Below are positions 41,891 to 51,705 of a DNA stretch of 51,705 nt, piece by piece (positions within the stretch are counted from its first letter, which is position 1; every line of letters begins with the position of its first letter). The position numbers were made by a program, and so were the translations under genes. Below the pieces are notes generated by a model. It had not been told where the DNA came from. It ran no database searches and saw nothing but the letters and a program-made list of their open reading frames with translations. The stretch is from an uncultured Clostridia bacterium (GTDB lineage Bacteria; Bacillota; Clostridia; Oscillospirales; Ruminococcaceae): positions 1 to 51,705 of the forward strand of contig CANRKQ010000003.1 of assembly GCA_947631265.1 (NCBI GenBank). The letters run 5' to 3'.

Positions 41891-43159
41891 ATGGATTTTA
41901 TTGAATTTGACAGCTATATAGAAAAGCTTGGCAAAAAAGCAAAGGCTGCTAAGAAAGGTATTTCTGTTGCAACAACAGGACAGAAAAATGACGCTTTGCT
42001 TGAAATTTCATATGCTTTGGAGTCTTCAGTTGAAAGGATAATTGAAGAAAATGCTATTGATATTCAAAGAGCGCGTGAAAACGGAATGTCAGAGGCTATG
42101 ATAGACAGGCTCACACTCAATGAAAGCAGGATTTACAGTATCGCAAAGGCTTGTGTTAATCTCACCAATTTAGAGGATCCGGTCGGAGTTATACAAAGCG
42201 GTTCTGTACGTCCAAACGGAATGAAAATTCAGAAAATAAGCGTGCCTCTGGGCGTGGTAGGTATAATTTATGAGTCGCGTCCTAACGTAACGGTCGACGC
42301 TGCTGCGCTCTGTCTTAAAAGCGGAAATGCAGTTATTCTGAGAGGCGGTAAAGAGGCTGTTCATTCAAACAGAATACTGGTCAAGATAATGCGCGAGGCT
42401 GTTTCTAAAGCAGGACTTGATGAGGATATTATCCAGATAGTTTCCGATACCTCCCGCGAGGTGGTTATGGAAATGATGAGACTTAACGAGTATATTGACG
42501 TTTTAGTTCCGCGAGGCGGCGGCGGTCTTATAAATGCCGTTGTCGAGAACGCGACTGTTCCTGTTATTCAGACTGGTGTAGGCAATTGTCACGTTTATGT
42601 TGACAACTCTGCTGATTTGAGAATGGCTGTCGATATTGTGTATAACGGTAAGTGCTCGCGTCCCAGCGTTTGCAATGCAATTGAAACCTGTCTTGTTCAC
42701 AGGGATATTGCGGAGGAGTTTCTGCCGATATTAAAACGTCGCTTAGATGAGAAAAATGTTGAGATAAGAGGCTGTAATATCACAAAAATGATACTAGGAC
42801 GCGACATTATATCTGCAACTGATGATGATTATGCGAGGGAGTTTCTCGACTATATTATTGCAATCCGTGTCGTAGACGATCTTGCACAGGCAATAGAGCA
42901 TATAGATAAGTATTCAACAGGTCATTCAGAGTGCATTGTAACAGAAAGTCTTTTCTCGGCGGAGGAGTTTCAGAGGCAGATTGACGCCGCGGCGGTTTAT
43001 GTAAACTGTTCGACCAGATTTACAGACGGCGAGGAGTTCGGTTTGGGCGCTGAAATCGGGATCTCAACTCAAAAGCTGCATGCAAGAGGTCCTATGGGGC
43101 TTAAGGAGCTTACAACTACTAAGTTCTTAATAAACGGCGACGGTCAGATAAGAGAATAG
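41891..43159 (+). CDS. proA: Gamma-glutamyl phosphate reductase
   Basis: Second step of proline synthesis; reduces glutamyl phosphate to the semialdehyde with NADPH. The ATG at 41891 (AGGAG 8 nt upstream) gives 422 residues; an in-frame earlier start at 41873 lacks an SD. GVVGIIYESRPNVTVDAA and the catalytic cysteine in RPSVCNAIET are visible. The stop codon touches the R2 repeat. Confidence 0.97.
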   Translation: MDFIEFDSYIEKLGKKAKAAKKGISVATTGQKNDALLEISYALESSVERIIEENAIDIQRARENGMSEAMIDRLTLNESRIYSIAKACVNLTNLEDPVGVIQSGSVRPNGMKIQKISVPLGVVGIIYESRPNVTVDAAALCLKSGNAVILRGGKEAVHSNRILVKIMREAVSKAGLDEDIIQIVSDTSREVVMEMMRLNEYIDVLVPRGGGGLINAVVENATVPVIQTGVGNCHVYVDNSADLRMAVDIVYNGKCSRPSVCNAIETCLVHRDIAEEFLPILKRRLDEKNVEIRGCNITKMILGRDIISATDDDYAREFLDYIIAIRVVDDLAQAIEHIDKYSTGHSECIVTESLFSAEEFQRQIDAAAVYVNCSTRFTDGEEFGLGAEIGISTQKLHARGPMGLKELTTTKFLINGDGQIRE

Positions 43160-43306
43160 CGTGAATAATACTTTTTCAGGCACGTTCACGCAAGCATTAC
43201 AAGCCTTTGCCTTTGCCGCAAACAGTATTGCGGCAGCCTTACATAGTCGGAATCTGCTTTAATTCCGATACAAGATAGGCTTTTGCTATGTAAAGGCTTA
43301 GTGACG
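43159..43306 (+). repeat. Dispersed structured repeat, copy R2
   Basis: Starts at the proA stop with GCGTGAA...TTCACGC, then AAGCC, a CCGCAAA...TTGCGG hairpin, CGGAAT/ATTCCG and GATACAAGATAGGCTTTTGC. Blocks match R1 (20976-21090, minus) and R3 (31375-31432) in the same order. A separate hairpin AGCCCTGC/GCAGGGCT (43314-43336) follows and may end the proBA transcript. The rest of 43160-43540 is AT-rich leader of pyrG. Confidence 0.55.
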
Positions 43307-43502
43307 AAATTTCAGCCCTGCGTTTATTGCAGGGCTAATGTTGTATTATTGGTTTTAAAAGATTCAGCAAAATCGTTGTATTTCATACTTGAAATTTTAC
43401 TCGAAATTTGTTATTATATTAGATAAGTATTTTGATTTAATTATATTAGGTAAAGTTTGGAAAATTGTCTTTCAAACTTGCGGGTTGAAATTAAAAAACT
43501 AA

Positions 43503-45145
<1,643 letters not shown>

Positions 45146-45168
45146 TTGATAATATATTTTAATATTTT

Positions 45169-45195
45169 AGCGCAGCACAATAGTGCTGCGCTTTT
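45169..45195 (+). terminator. Terminator of pyrG
   Basis: AGCGCAGCAC (45169-45178), loop AATA, GTGCTGCGCT (45183-45192), then TTT. Confidence 0.82.
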
Positions 45196-45227
45196 GTGTT
45201 TAAGAACGTTTTTACTTTCACTTTCTC

Positions 45228-45258
45228 TTCACAGAGCTTGTATTATTTTTTTGTATAA
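45228..45258 (+). promoter_or_regulatory. Element shared by both sulfotransferase genes
   Basis: TTCACAGAGCTTGTATTAT (45228-45246) differs at two positions from 46593-46611, in front of the second gene. TATAAT at 45253-45258 may be the -10 box. The two genes are therefore likely coregulated. Confidence 0.5.
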
Positions 45259-45340
45259 TTAATAAAAAAGAAAAAAGATATAATCAGGCTGTTTTGGTTA
45301 TATTAGAAGGTATTTTAAAATACAAGGAGGAAAGAAGGGA

Positions 45341-46501
45341 ATGGCAACTTTATATTTACATATAGGAACTCCGAAGACCGGTACTACTGCAATTCAGAAT
45401 TTTTTACCTTTAAATAAAAGTCTGTTAAAGGAACAGGGATTCTGCTATCCTGATTTTGGTTATCGTTACTATGGTGTCAATAGATACCGTAACGGTCATT
45501 TTTTAGTTCACCGCCGAAAAAATTGCGATCCCGGAGATGAATCAAAGATACGAAAAGCAGAGGATAACCGTTTCTTTGAAGGGCTTGACAGAATTAGAGA
45601 GCTGTCAGTTAATTTTCAGAATATCATACTATCTGATGAAAATATCTGGAACGGATATGTTAATCGTGAAAATTTCTGGCATATGTTAAGTGATGCCTTG
45701 TCTGAACGGGAAATAGATTTAAAGGTTATCGTTTATCTCAGAAGACAGGATCTGGTTGCCGAGTCATATTATTCACAGCGGGTAAAGGTAAAGATAAAAG
45801 ACAGCTTTAAAGATTATCTTGAATCTGAAGACATAACTTATTTTAATTTTGATTATTATGCTCAGTTAAAAGAAATTGCACAAGCAATAGGAAAAGAAAA
45901 TATAATTGTTCGCGTCTATGAGAAACAGCAGTACGAGGGAAAAGGAAATACGCTTATATCAGACTTTATGAAAGCTCTGGGGCTTGAATTAGACGAAAGA
46001 TTTGTATCGCCTGATGAAGTTGTCAATACAAGTCTGCACGGTAAATTCTTGGAGTTGAAACGAATTTTAAACGAATATGATTGTTTTAGAACAAGAAATA
46101 ATTGGGCGGTAAGATATTTAAAAATTGCACAGGAAGAAGATGAAAATTCTAACGGTATATCTGCATCTAAGTTTTTTACATACGAACAGCGCATAAACTT
46201 TTTAAATAAGTACAAAGAGGGAAACAAAGCCGTTGCAAGGGAATTTTTGAATAATGAGGACGGTATTCTATTCAGAGATGAGATCATTAAAAACTATGCA
46301 GTTGTCGGAAAATATTCTTCTGAAGAGCTTGTGCTTGTATGCGGCAGAGTACTTGAGATTCAAAATAAAGAAATGAGAAACAGAATTGAAAATATGAAAA
46401 AAGAGATTAACGACCTAAAAAGACAGATAGAGAGTGAAACTCAACCGTTATATAAGAAGGCTGCTATTAAGATGTATCATACATTATTTAAGAATAAGTA
46501 A
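45341..46501 (+). CDS. Sulfotransferase-like protein, first of a tandem pair
   Basis: 386 residues. The N-terminus LYLHIGTPKTGTTAIQ matches the 5'-phosphosulfate loop that binds PAPS, the sulfate donor. LKVIVYLRRQDLVAESYYSQ resembles the 3'-phosphate-binding segment (R then S). The middle has conserved KENIIVRVYEKQQY; the C-terminus (about 340-386) is a charged coiled coil. AGGAGG lies about 10 nt before the ATG. Sulfated surface glycan or teichoic acid is a possible product, as a wall-polymer cluster lies 6 kb upstream. The acceptor is unknown. Confidence 0.78.
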   Translation: MATLYLHIGTPKTGTTAIQNFLPLNKSLLKEQGFCYPDFGYRYYGVNRYRNGHFLVHRRKNCDPGDESKIRKAEDNRFFEGLDRIRELSVNFQNIILSDENIWNGYVNRENFWHMLSDALSEREIDLKVIVYLRRQDLVAESYYSQRVKVKIKDSFKDYLESEDITYFNFDYYAQLKEIAQAIGKENIIVRVYEKQQYEGKGNTLISDFMKALGLELDERFVSPDEVVNTSLHGKFLELKRILNEYDCFRTRNNWAVRYLKIAQEEDENSNGISASKFFTYEQRINFLNKYKEGNKAVAREFLNNEDGILFRDEIIKNYAVVGKYSSEELVLVCGRVLEIQNKEMRNRIENMKKEINDLKRQIESETQPLYKKAAIKMYHTLFKNK

Positions 46502-46592
46502 GATATTAACATATAATTTTTTAAGAAAACTGTGAACATATCATCAGTTGTTACTGAACTTATTAGAAAAATTTTATAATCTTCACCTTAGT

Positions 46593-46611
46593 TTCACATA
46601 GCTTGTATAAT
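46593..46611 (+). promoter_or_regulatory. Second copy of the shared upstream element
   Basis: TTCACATAGCTTGTATAAT, 17 of 19 positions equal to 45228-45246. It lies about 90 nt before the second sulfotransferase gene. Confidence 0.5.
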
Positions 46612-46698
46612 AATGATATATAATATATAGCATACAGATAAAAATAAAAAAGTTAAACCGTGATTTCAAAATGTAATTGAAAGGAACAAAAAAGGAAT

Positions 46699-47847
46699 AT
46701 GGCAACATTATATCTGCATATAGGTACTCCGAAAACGGGTACCTCAGCTATACAGAGGTTTCTGCCGTTAAACGAAACGCTGCTGGAGGAACAGGGCTTT
46801 TGTTATCCCGATTTAGGGTATAGATTCAATAGAGTAGGTATGAACCGTAATGCTCATTTTCTTATATACAGACAAAAGTTCAGTCCGGAGAAAGAAACAG
46901 AAATAAGAAATTCAGACAACAAGCGCTTTTACGAGGGATTGGATAAGATAAAAAAACTGACAGATACCTTTCCCAATATTGTACTGTCTGATGAGGATAT
47001 TTGGAATTTACATTTGAGCCGTACAAATTTTTGGTCATTACTTAAAAATGCTTTAGATGAACGCGGAATAGATTTAAAGGTAATAGTGTATCTGAGAAGA
47101 CAGGATTTGGTTGTAGAATCCTATTGGATGCAGAGAGTTAAGGCTAAAATAACTGCTAGCTTTCAGGAATTTATTGATTCAGGTGAATATAGTTTTTTCA
47201 AGCTGAATTATTATGAAAATCTAGAGCATATATCAAAAATTATAGGTAAGGAAAATATAATAGTTCGGGCATATGAGAAACAACAGTACGAGGGAAACGG
47301 AAATTCACTTATATCAGACTTTATGAAGGTTCTGGGGCTTGAATTAAACGATATGTATGTATCGCCTAATGCGGTTGTCAACACAAGTCTGCACGGTAGT
47401 TATCTTGAGGTAAAAAGATTGCTGAACGAAATGGAATATTTCCACAAGCCTACATGGTCAACGAAATACCTGAGTTTACTTCAGGAAGAGGCAGAGGGTA
47501 ATTATAGAATTTCCAGCTGCGAGTGTTTTACATATGAACAGCAAATGGCGTTTTTGAAAAAGTATAAAGAGGGTAACTCTGCCGTTGCAAGAGAGTATAT
47601 GAACAGACAAGACGGTGTTCTTTTCAAAGAGAAAATTGAAAAACGTACTGATGATGTTAAAGAATATTCGCCTCGGGAGCTTGTGCTTATTTGCGGCAGA
47701 ATGATGGAGCTTAAAACTAATGATATGGAAACAAGACTGAATGATTTAAGGATCAAGCTTGATGAAGCTAATCGTAAACTAGAATATGCTAAGCGTCCAA
47801 TGACTAAAAAAATTGCGTCAAAACTTTATAATATATTTTATAAATAA
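46699..47847 (+). CDS. Sulfotransferase-like protein, second of a tandem pair
   Basis: 382 residues, clearly paralogous to the preceding gene over its whole length: LYLHIGTPKTGTSAIQ, LKVIVYLRRQDLVVESYW, KENIIVRAYEKQQYEGNG and VVNTSLHGSYLE. The middle acceptor-facing region (about 240-290) differs most, suggesting a different acceptor or position. AAAGGAA lies upstream of the ATG. Own leader and terminator, so each copy is probably a separate transcript. Confidence 0.78.
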   Translation: MATLYLHIGTPKTGTSAIQRFLPLNETLLEEQGFCYPDLGYRFNRVGMNRNAHFLIYRQKFSPEKETEIRNSDNKRFYEGLDKIKKLTDTFPNIVLSDEDIWNLHLSRTNFWSLLKNALDERGIDLKVIVYLRRQDLVVESYWMQRVKAKITASFQEFIDSGEYSFFKLNYYENLEHISKIIGKENIIVRAYEKQQYEGNGNSLISDFMKVLGLELNDMYVSPNAVVNTSLHGSYLEVKRLLNEMEYFHKPTWSTKYLSLLQEEAEGNYRISSCECFTYEQQMAFLKKYKEGNSAVAREYMNRQDGVLFKEKIEKRTDDVKEYSPRELVLICGRMMELKTNDMETRLNDLRIKLDEANRKLEYAKRPMTKKIASKLYNIFYK

Positions 47848-47855
47848 AAGTATAA

Positions 47856-47893
47856 AAAATCCCTGACAACTTTTAAGGTCTGTCAGGGATTTT
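47856..47893 (+). terminator. Terminator of the second sulfotransferase gene
   Basis: AAAATCCCTGACA (47856-47868) pairs perfectly with TGTCAGGGATTTT (47881-47893). Confidence 0.82.
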
Positions 47894-47972
47894 GCTGTAT
47901 ATTAATATATATCATAATTGATTTTAGCAGTAAATTGTGATAAAATAATATCTGAAAAGCGAGGTGGAATGA

Positions 47973-48512
47973 TTGTCATTTAAGGCGCTTAGACATTTTG
48001 TTACTATAACAAAGCACCGCCATAAGGTTATCAGAAACTGTGCAAAAGCAGGTATTCTTTGGCAGGGGCTTTTTCATGATTTATCAAAGTATTCTCCTAC
48101 TGAGTTTTTAGCAGGAATAAGGTTTTATCAGGGCGACAAAAGCCCCAATGAAGGTGAGCGCGAGATGTACGGCTATTCAAAAGCGTGGATGCATCACAAG
48201 GGAAGAAACAAGCATCACTTTGAATACTGGACAGATTACAGCAAAACGGAAAAACGTTTGGCTCCTGTGAAAATGCCTATGAAATATGTTATAGAAATGT
48301 TCTGTGACAGAGTGGCGGCAAGCAAGGTTTATCGCGGCGAGAATTACAATGATAATCATCCGCTGGAGTATTTTTTAAACGGAAAGTCAAGAAGAATGAT
48401 CCACCCTGAAACCTCAGAGCTTTTAGAGTCGCTGTTGGTTATGCTTTCTCAAAAGGGCGAGGACAAAACCTTTAGGTATATTAAAAGCTTGGATAAAAAA
48501 GCTGATTACTAA
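47973..48512 (+). CDS. DUF5662 family protein, HD-like
   Basis: 179 residues starting at TTG behind GAGGTGG. Histidine-rich, with GLFHDLSKYS near 33-42 (an HD dyad) and MHHKGRNKHHFEYW near 73-86. This resembles metal-dependent phosphohydrolase-type helices and matches what I know as DUF5662, which has no established function. An out-of-frame ATG at the SD gives only four codons. It is monocistronic. Confidence 0.78.
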   Translation: MSFKALRHFVTITKHRHKVIRNCAKAGILWQGLFHDLSKYSPTEFLAGIRFYQGDKSPNEGEREMYGYSKAWMHHKGRNKHHFEYWTDYSKTEKRLAPVKMPMKYVIEMFCDRVAASKVYRGENYNDNHPLEYFLNGKSRRMIHPETSELLESLLVMLSQKGEDKTFRYIKSLDKKADY

Positions 48513-48518
48513 TACCTT

Positions 48519-48560
48519 AGAGGCAGGATCGGCGAGCCTTCGGTGGCTCTGTGCCTTTTA
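48519..48560 (+). terminator. Terminator of the DUF5662 gene
   Basis: AGGCA (48521-48525) with TGCCT (48552-48556), inner GAGCC/GGCTC, then TTTTA. Confidence 0.65.
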
Positions 48561-48615
48561 AGAATTTGCATTTTGTAATTAATTTTTACAACGGCAGGCT
48601 GGGTTCTTGAATCTG

Positions 48616-48637
48616 TAAGCAGCGTCACCGCTGCTTA
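48616..48637 (-). terminator. Hairpin containing the VanY stop codon
   Basis: TAAGCAGCG (48616-48624) pairs perfectly with CGCTGCTTA (48629-48637). The TGA stop lies in the TCAC loop. There is no T run on the minus strand, so it may act as a stability hairpin rather than a terminator. Confidence 0.5.
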
Positions 48638-49581
48638 TATTTTGAAGTAATACCCAGATACTCCTCAAGACATTTACCCGATTTTGTTACCTTTTTAGCA
48701 AGTTTTTTACCTAAGTATCTGATATGCCACGATTCGTATTTATAGCCTGTAATTTTTTCTTTAGACTTTTGATATCTGATTATAAAGCCGTATTTTGTAC
48801 AGTTTTTAGCGAGCCATTTTGATTCCTTTGTATTATCAAACGAGCTGTTTGGATTGTTTATGTCAAATGCGAGTCCAGTTTGGTGCTCTGAATGTCCTGC
48901 ACGAGCGGAATATGTATCTGCTTTATCTTTTCCGTCAGTTGATTTATATCTGTTGTATAAGTTTTTCTGATATGAGTATGACCTGAACCCCGACGCAATA
49001 AAAAGATTAATTTTGTCTTTATAAGCGTCAGACTGCATTTTTTTGAAGGCTTTATATGCCTCACTGTTCGTTCCGGGATTATAGTCTTTTGGCAGTTTGT
49101 ATGTTTTGTTAACTATTAAAATCCCGTCTATGTAAGTTACACCGTGTACCTTAGATTTGTGTTTGTATACGGTCTTTTTTATAGTATTGGAATATATGTG
49201 TTCTATACTGCTGCCAGATCTTGAAACTGCCTTTATTTTGTAGTAATATGTTTTTCTCTTACCCTTGTAATCCTTGTCTGAGAAGTTGAGAGTGTCTGCT
49301 GTTACTTCAGCAATTTTTTTATATTTGCCGTTTCTTTTTTTTGATCTGTATATTTTATATTCATCAGCGTTTTCAACCTTTGTCCAAGAAAGCTTTAAGC
49401 TGTTTTTTGCAAGCTTTGCTGACAAAATAGGCTTAGCTGTAGAAATTTCTGAAGTTTCTAAAGGTAAAGCACCACATTTGATTTGAAGATGATTTTCTGT
49501 GAAAGTAGAACCTGTCATAAGAATTATTGCCCCCAAGGTAAATATTGTGACAACAAGAATTGTTATTCTGTTTTTGTTCAT
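48625..49581 (-). CDS. VanY-type D-alanyl-D-alanine carboxypeptidase with Fn3-like domain
   Basis: 318 residues, exported: membrane or signal helix about 6-24. A fibronectin-III-like domain (about 50-137) is followed by a peptidase M15B domain (about 150-310). Zinc ligands H233, D240 (SEHQTGLAFD) and H286 (ESWHIRY) and the catalytic E283 are present. Removes terminal D-alanine from peptidoglycan precursors or cross-links. It is the usual housekeeping form; no vancomycin-resistance genes are nearby. GGAAGTGA precedes the ATG. Confidence 0.93.
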   Translation of the reverse strand: MNKNRITILVVTIFTLGAIILMTGSTFTENHLQIKCGALPLETSEISTAKPILSAKLAKNSLKLSWTKVENADEYKIYRSKKRNGKYKKIAEVTADTLNFSDKDYKGKRKTYYYKIKAVSRSGSSIEHIYSNTIKKTVYKHKSKVHGVTYIDGILIVNKTYKLPKDYNPGTNSEAYKAFKKMQSDAYKDKINLFIASGFRSYSYQKNLYNRYKSTDGKDKADTYSARAGHSEHQTGLAFDINNPNSSFDNTKESKWLAKNCTKYGFIIRYQKSKEKITGYKYESWHIRYLGKKLAKKVTKSGKCLEEYLGITSKYKQR

Positions 49582-49682
49582 TTTTTTATCACTTCCAATC
49601 TATATTCAAAATTCTTAAATTTATTCATCTTTATTGTATTATATACCTTTTATTTTGTGTTTACAATATTTTTACTGAAATA

Positions 49683-49723
49683 AAATCCGTTTCCGATTAT
49701 ATTCTCGCACCGGAAACGGATTT
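49683..49723. terminator. Terminator of leuA
   Basis: AAATCCGTTTCCG (49683-49695) pairs perfectly with CGGAAACGGATTT (49711-49723). Confidence 0.82.
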
Positions 49724-49755
49724 ATTTATTGTAAATTTATAAAGTTTTAATTCCG

Positions 49756-51429
49756 TTATAGGGGTTTTACAATTTTATTAATAGCTGAAACCAAAGCGAG
49801 AATAGATGAGTTGATAATATCCGTATCTCGTCCCGCACCCCAGAAGGTCTCTCCGTTATGCTCTATTCCCACATAAGAAACAGCCTGCGATTTTGAGGTC
49901 TTTTCAAGAGAATGTTCATTGTAGTCCTCAATAGTGAAGTCTATGTGAAGTGCCTCTTTTAAAGCGTTTGAAACAGCGTCAAGACGTCCGTTTCCGTCTG
50001 CTTTATATGTTCCGACCTTTTCTCTGCCTTTTATATCGGCAGTTACAAAGGCGGTGATTTTTCCGTCCGGCTGCTGAATATAATGTGACTCTATAACCTT
50101 CACGGGAGCGTCGATATTCATATATCTTTCGCAGAAAATATCATAAACCTCGTTTGGCATAAGCTCCTTGTGCTTATGGTCAGAGACAGCCTTTACAGAG
50201 TATCCGAAGTCCTCCCTCATCTTTTTGGGAAGATCATAACCATATTGCTGCTGAAGAAGATAACCTATTCCTCCTTTGCCCGACTGGGAATTGATTCTTA
50301 TAACATCGCCGTCGTACTCTCTGCCGACGTCCTTTGGGTCAAGCGGCAGATAGGGAACTGTCCAATGATCGGGATCTTTTTCTTCGCGCCATTTCATACC
50401 CTTTGCAATTGCGTCCTGATGTGAGCCTGAAAATGCTGCAAAAACCAGTCTGCCTGCATATGGGGTGCGCTCGTAAACCTTCATTCTTGTAACTCTCTCG
50501 TATATCTCAACCAGCGACGGCATATCTGAAAGGTCTAGCTTTGGATCAACTCCGTGTGTGTACATATTCATTGCCAGAGTTACAATGTCAACATTTCCTG
50601 TTCTTTCACCGTTTCCAAAGCAGGTACCCTCGATTCTGTCAGCGCCTGCGAGCAAACCAAGCTCAGAATCTGCAACTGCACAGCCTCTGTCGTTGTGAGG
50701 GTGAAGTGAAACGATTACATTCTCACGGTATTTCATATTGCTGCACATATACTCGATTTGTGAAGCATAAACGTGAGGCAAAGACATCTCTACCGTTACA
50801 GGCAGATTTATTATAACCTTCCTTTCAGGGGTAGGCTGCCATATGTCCAGAACGGCATTGCATACCTCGAGAGCGTACTCAGGCTCTGTTCCTGTGAAGC
50901 TTTCAGGCGAATACTCGAAAATGAAGTTGCCGTCGGTTTTTTTACGGTACTCCTCGCAGATTTTTGCTCCGCTTACTGCGATTTCCTTTATCTCGTCCTT
51001 GCTCTTGCGGAAAACCTGTTCTCTCTGGGCTACAGAAGTTGAATTATAAAGATGCACTACGGCGTTTTTGCAGCCCTCAAGAGCCTCGAAGGTTTTCTTT
51101 ATAATATGCTCTCTTGATTGTGTAAGCACTTGAATTCTGACGTCGTCGGGAATTAGGTCTTTCTCAATCAGAGTACGGCAAAACTCGTATTCGGTTTCTG
51201 ATGCGGCAGGAAAGCCTATTTCAATCTCTTTAAAGCCTATCTTTACAAGATGGGTAAAAAACTCCAGCTTTTCCTCTAAACTCATCGGAATAATAAGCGC
51301 CTGATTGCCGTCTCTCAAATCTACAGAGCACCACATAGGAGCGTGGTCTATGTATTCTTTTTTTGCCCAGTTAAGACATTTCTCCGGAGGCATATAATAG
51401 CCTCTTTGGTATTTTTGTACGTTTTTCAT
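49756..51429 (-). CDS. leuA: 2-isopropylmalate synthase, long type
   Basis: First committed step of leucine synthesis: condenses acetyl-CoA with 2-oxoisovalerate. 557 residues, the longer LeuA class. The barrel domain has WCSVDLRDGNQALI (metal aspartate), SLHPHNDRGCAV and CFGNGERTGNVDI. The C-terminal regulatory LeuA domain (about 430-557) mediates leucine feedback. GGGAGG lies 6 nt upstream. A T-box leader is present upstream. Confidence 0.96.
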   Translation of the reverse strand: MKNVQKYQRGYYMPPEKCLNWAKKEYIDHAPMWCSVDLRDGNQALIIPMSLEEKLEFFTHLVKIGFKEIEIGFPAASETEYEFCRTLIEKDLIPDDVRIQVLTQSREHIIKKTFEALEGCKNAVVHLYNSTSVAQREQVFRKSKDEIKEIAVSGAKICEEYRKKTDGNFIFEYSPESFTGTEPEYALEVCNAVLDIWQPTPERKVIINLPVTVEMSLPHVYASQIEYMCSNMKYRENVIVSLHPHNDRGCAVADSELGLLAGADRIEGTCFGNGERTGNVDIVTLAMNMYTHGVDPKLDLSDMPSLVEIYERVTRMKVYERTPYAGRLVFAAFSGSHQDAIAKGMKWREEKDPDHWTVPYLPLDPKDVGREYDGDVIRINSQSGKGGIGYLLQQQYGYDLPKKMREDFGYSVKAVSDHKHKELMPNEVYDIFCERYMNIDAPVKVIESHYIQQPDGKITAFVTADIKGREKVGTYKADGNGRLDAVSNALKEALHIDFTIEDYNEHSLEKTSKSQAVSYVGIEHNGETFWGAGRDTDIINSSILALVSAINKIVKPL

Positions 51430-51635
51430 AATGATCCTCCCTTTACTTATAAATCATATACGCAGGTATTTCCTGCTTGTGAAATTTCATTACTTTTCAT
51501 AATCAATGCTCCGCCGTCAGATATAACATAGTCGGTCGAACAGCCATTTTTCGCTTATCTCAAAAAAACTGTTATACATTACGCATATCATAATGCTCAC
51601 TTCTTTCTATAAATGTGAACTGATAGCAGTTAATT

Positions 51636-51705
51636 AAAAACGCCCGTCTCCGATAAAACAGAGACGAGCGAAAATACCCGTGTTACCACTCTCATTTATG
51701 TACAG
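51636..51705 (-). promoter_or_regulatory. T-box riboswitch, 3' part (leader of leuA)
   Basis: Minus strand: the T-box core GAGTGGTAACACGGGTA (about 51693-51677) is followed by terminator CGCTCGTCTC/GAGACGGGCG (51670-51661 with 51650-51641) and a U run. Uncharged tRNA binding would open the terminator. The specifier loop lies beyond the window, but leuA downstream predicts tRNA-Leu. The ~200 nt between terminator and leuA shows no gene. Confidence 0.9.

Noticed and set aside
48625..49581. Possible vancomycin-resistance gene
   Set aside because: VanY-type peptidases are common housekeeping enzymes and no vanH, vanA or vanX homologue is nearby.

Overview
This window looks like chromosomal DNA from an AT-rich Gram-positive Clostridia, most like a Ruminococcus-type member of the Oscillospiraceae. 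That placement rests on the ylxM-ffh-rpsP-khpA gene order, strong Shine-Dalgarno (SD) sites, sigma-A promoters, T-box and M-box leaders, and plant-polysaccharide glycosidases (GH43, GH3). It is an inference from content and style; no database search was possible. No CRISPR array, insertion sequence or prophage is visible.

Layout. 1-3700: a repeat pair, tRNA-Leu(GAG), a GH43 glycosidase, a small unknown protein and prfB. 3800-7200: a RING/zinc-ribbon membrane protein, a UTP-glucose-1-phosphate uridylyltransferase, and the rpsF-ssb-rpsR operon. 7200-13800: metE with a MET-box and a nearby MtaR-like LysR regulator, a short leader-RNA unit, a GH3 glucosidase and ispF. 13800-15600: almost no conventional genes. 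It holds a structured RNA candidate (possibly 6S), a DUF1292 protein, and a promoter-to-terminator unit made of very small ORFs that each have their own SD site. 15600-25500 (mostly minus strand): an LCP cell-wall ligase with a long disordered tail, a D,D-carboxypeptidase, a nuclease-like unknown, khpA, rpsP, ffh, ylxM, and mgtE behind an Mg2+ M-box riboswitch.

25800-39200 is a wall-polymer cluster. It contains TarI and TarJ (CDP-ribitol supply), three stand-alone polyol-phosphate polymerase-type transferases, a polysaccharide pyruvyl transferase, a 1444-residue transferase-HAD-transferase fusion and the TarGH-type ABC exporter. Together they predict a poly(ribitol-phosphate) type polymer that may be pyruvylated. 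39500-51700: proline synthesis (proB, proA), a hydroxyacid dehydrogenase, pyrG (CTP for CDP-alditol), two tandem sulfotransferase-like genes, a DUF5662 protein, a VanY-type peptidase and leuA under a T-box.

Most unusual signals: (i) a recurrent translation-initiation layout at six genes, in which AGGAG(G) is followed by a small GCTCC/GGAGC-type hairpin and then about 10 nt before ATG; (ii) the array of micro-ORFs at 14742-15390, with two more at 15452-15545; (iii) a dispersed structured repeat, two copies of which run directly into gene starts; (iv) the trimodular wall-polymer enzyme whose C-terminal transferase lacks the WHG histidine; (v) paired sulfotransferase genes with duplicated upstream elements.
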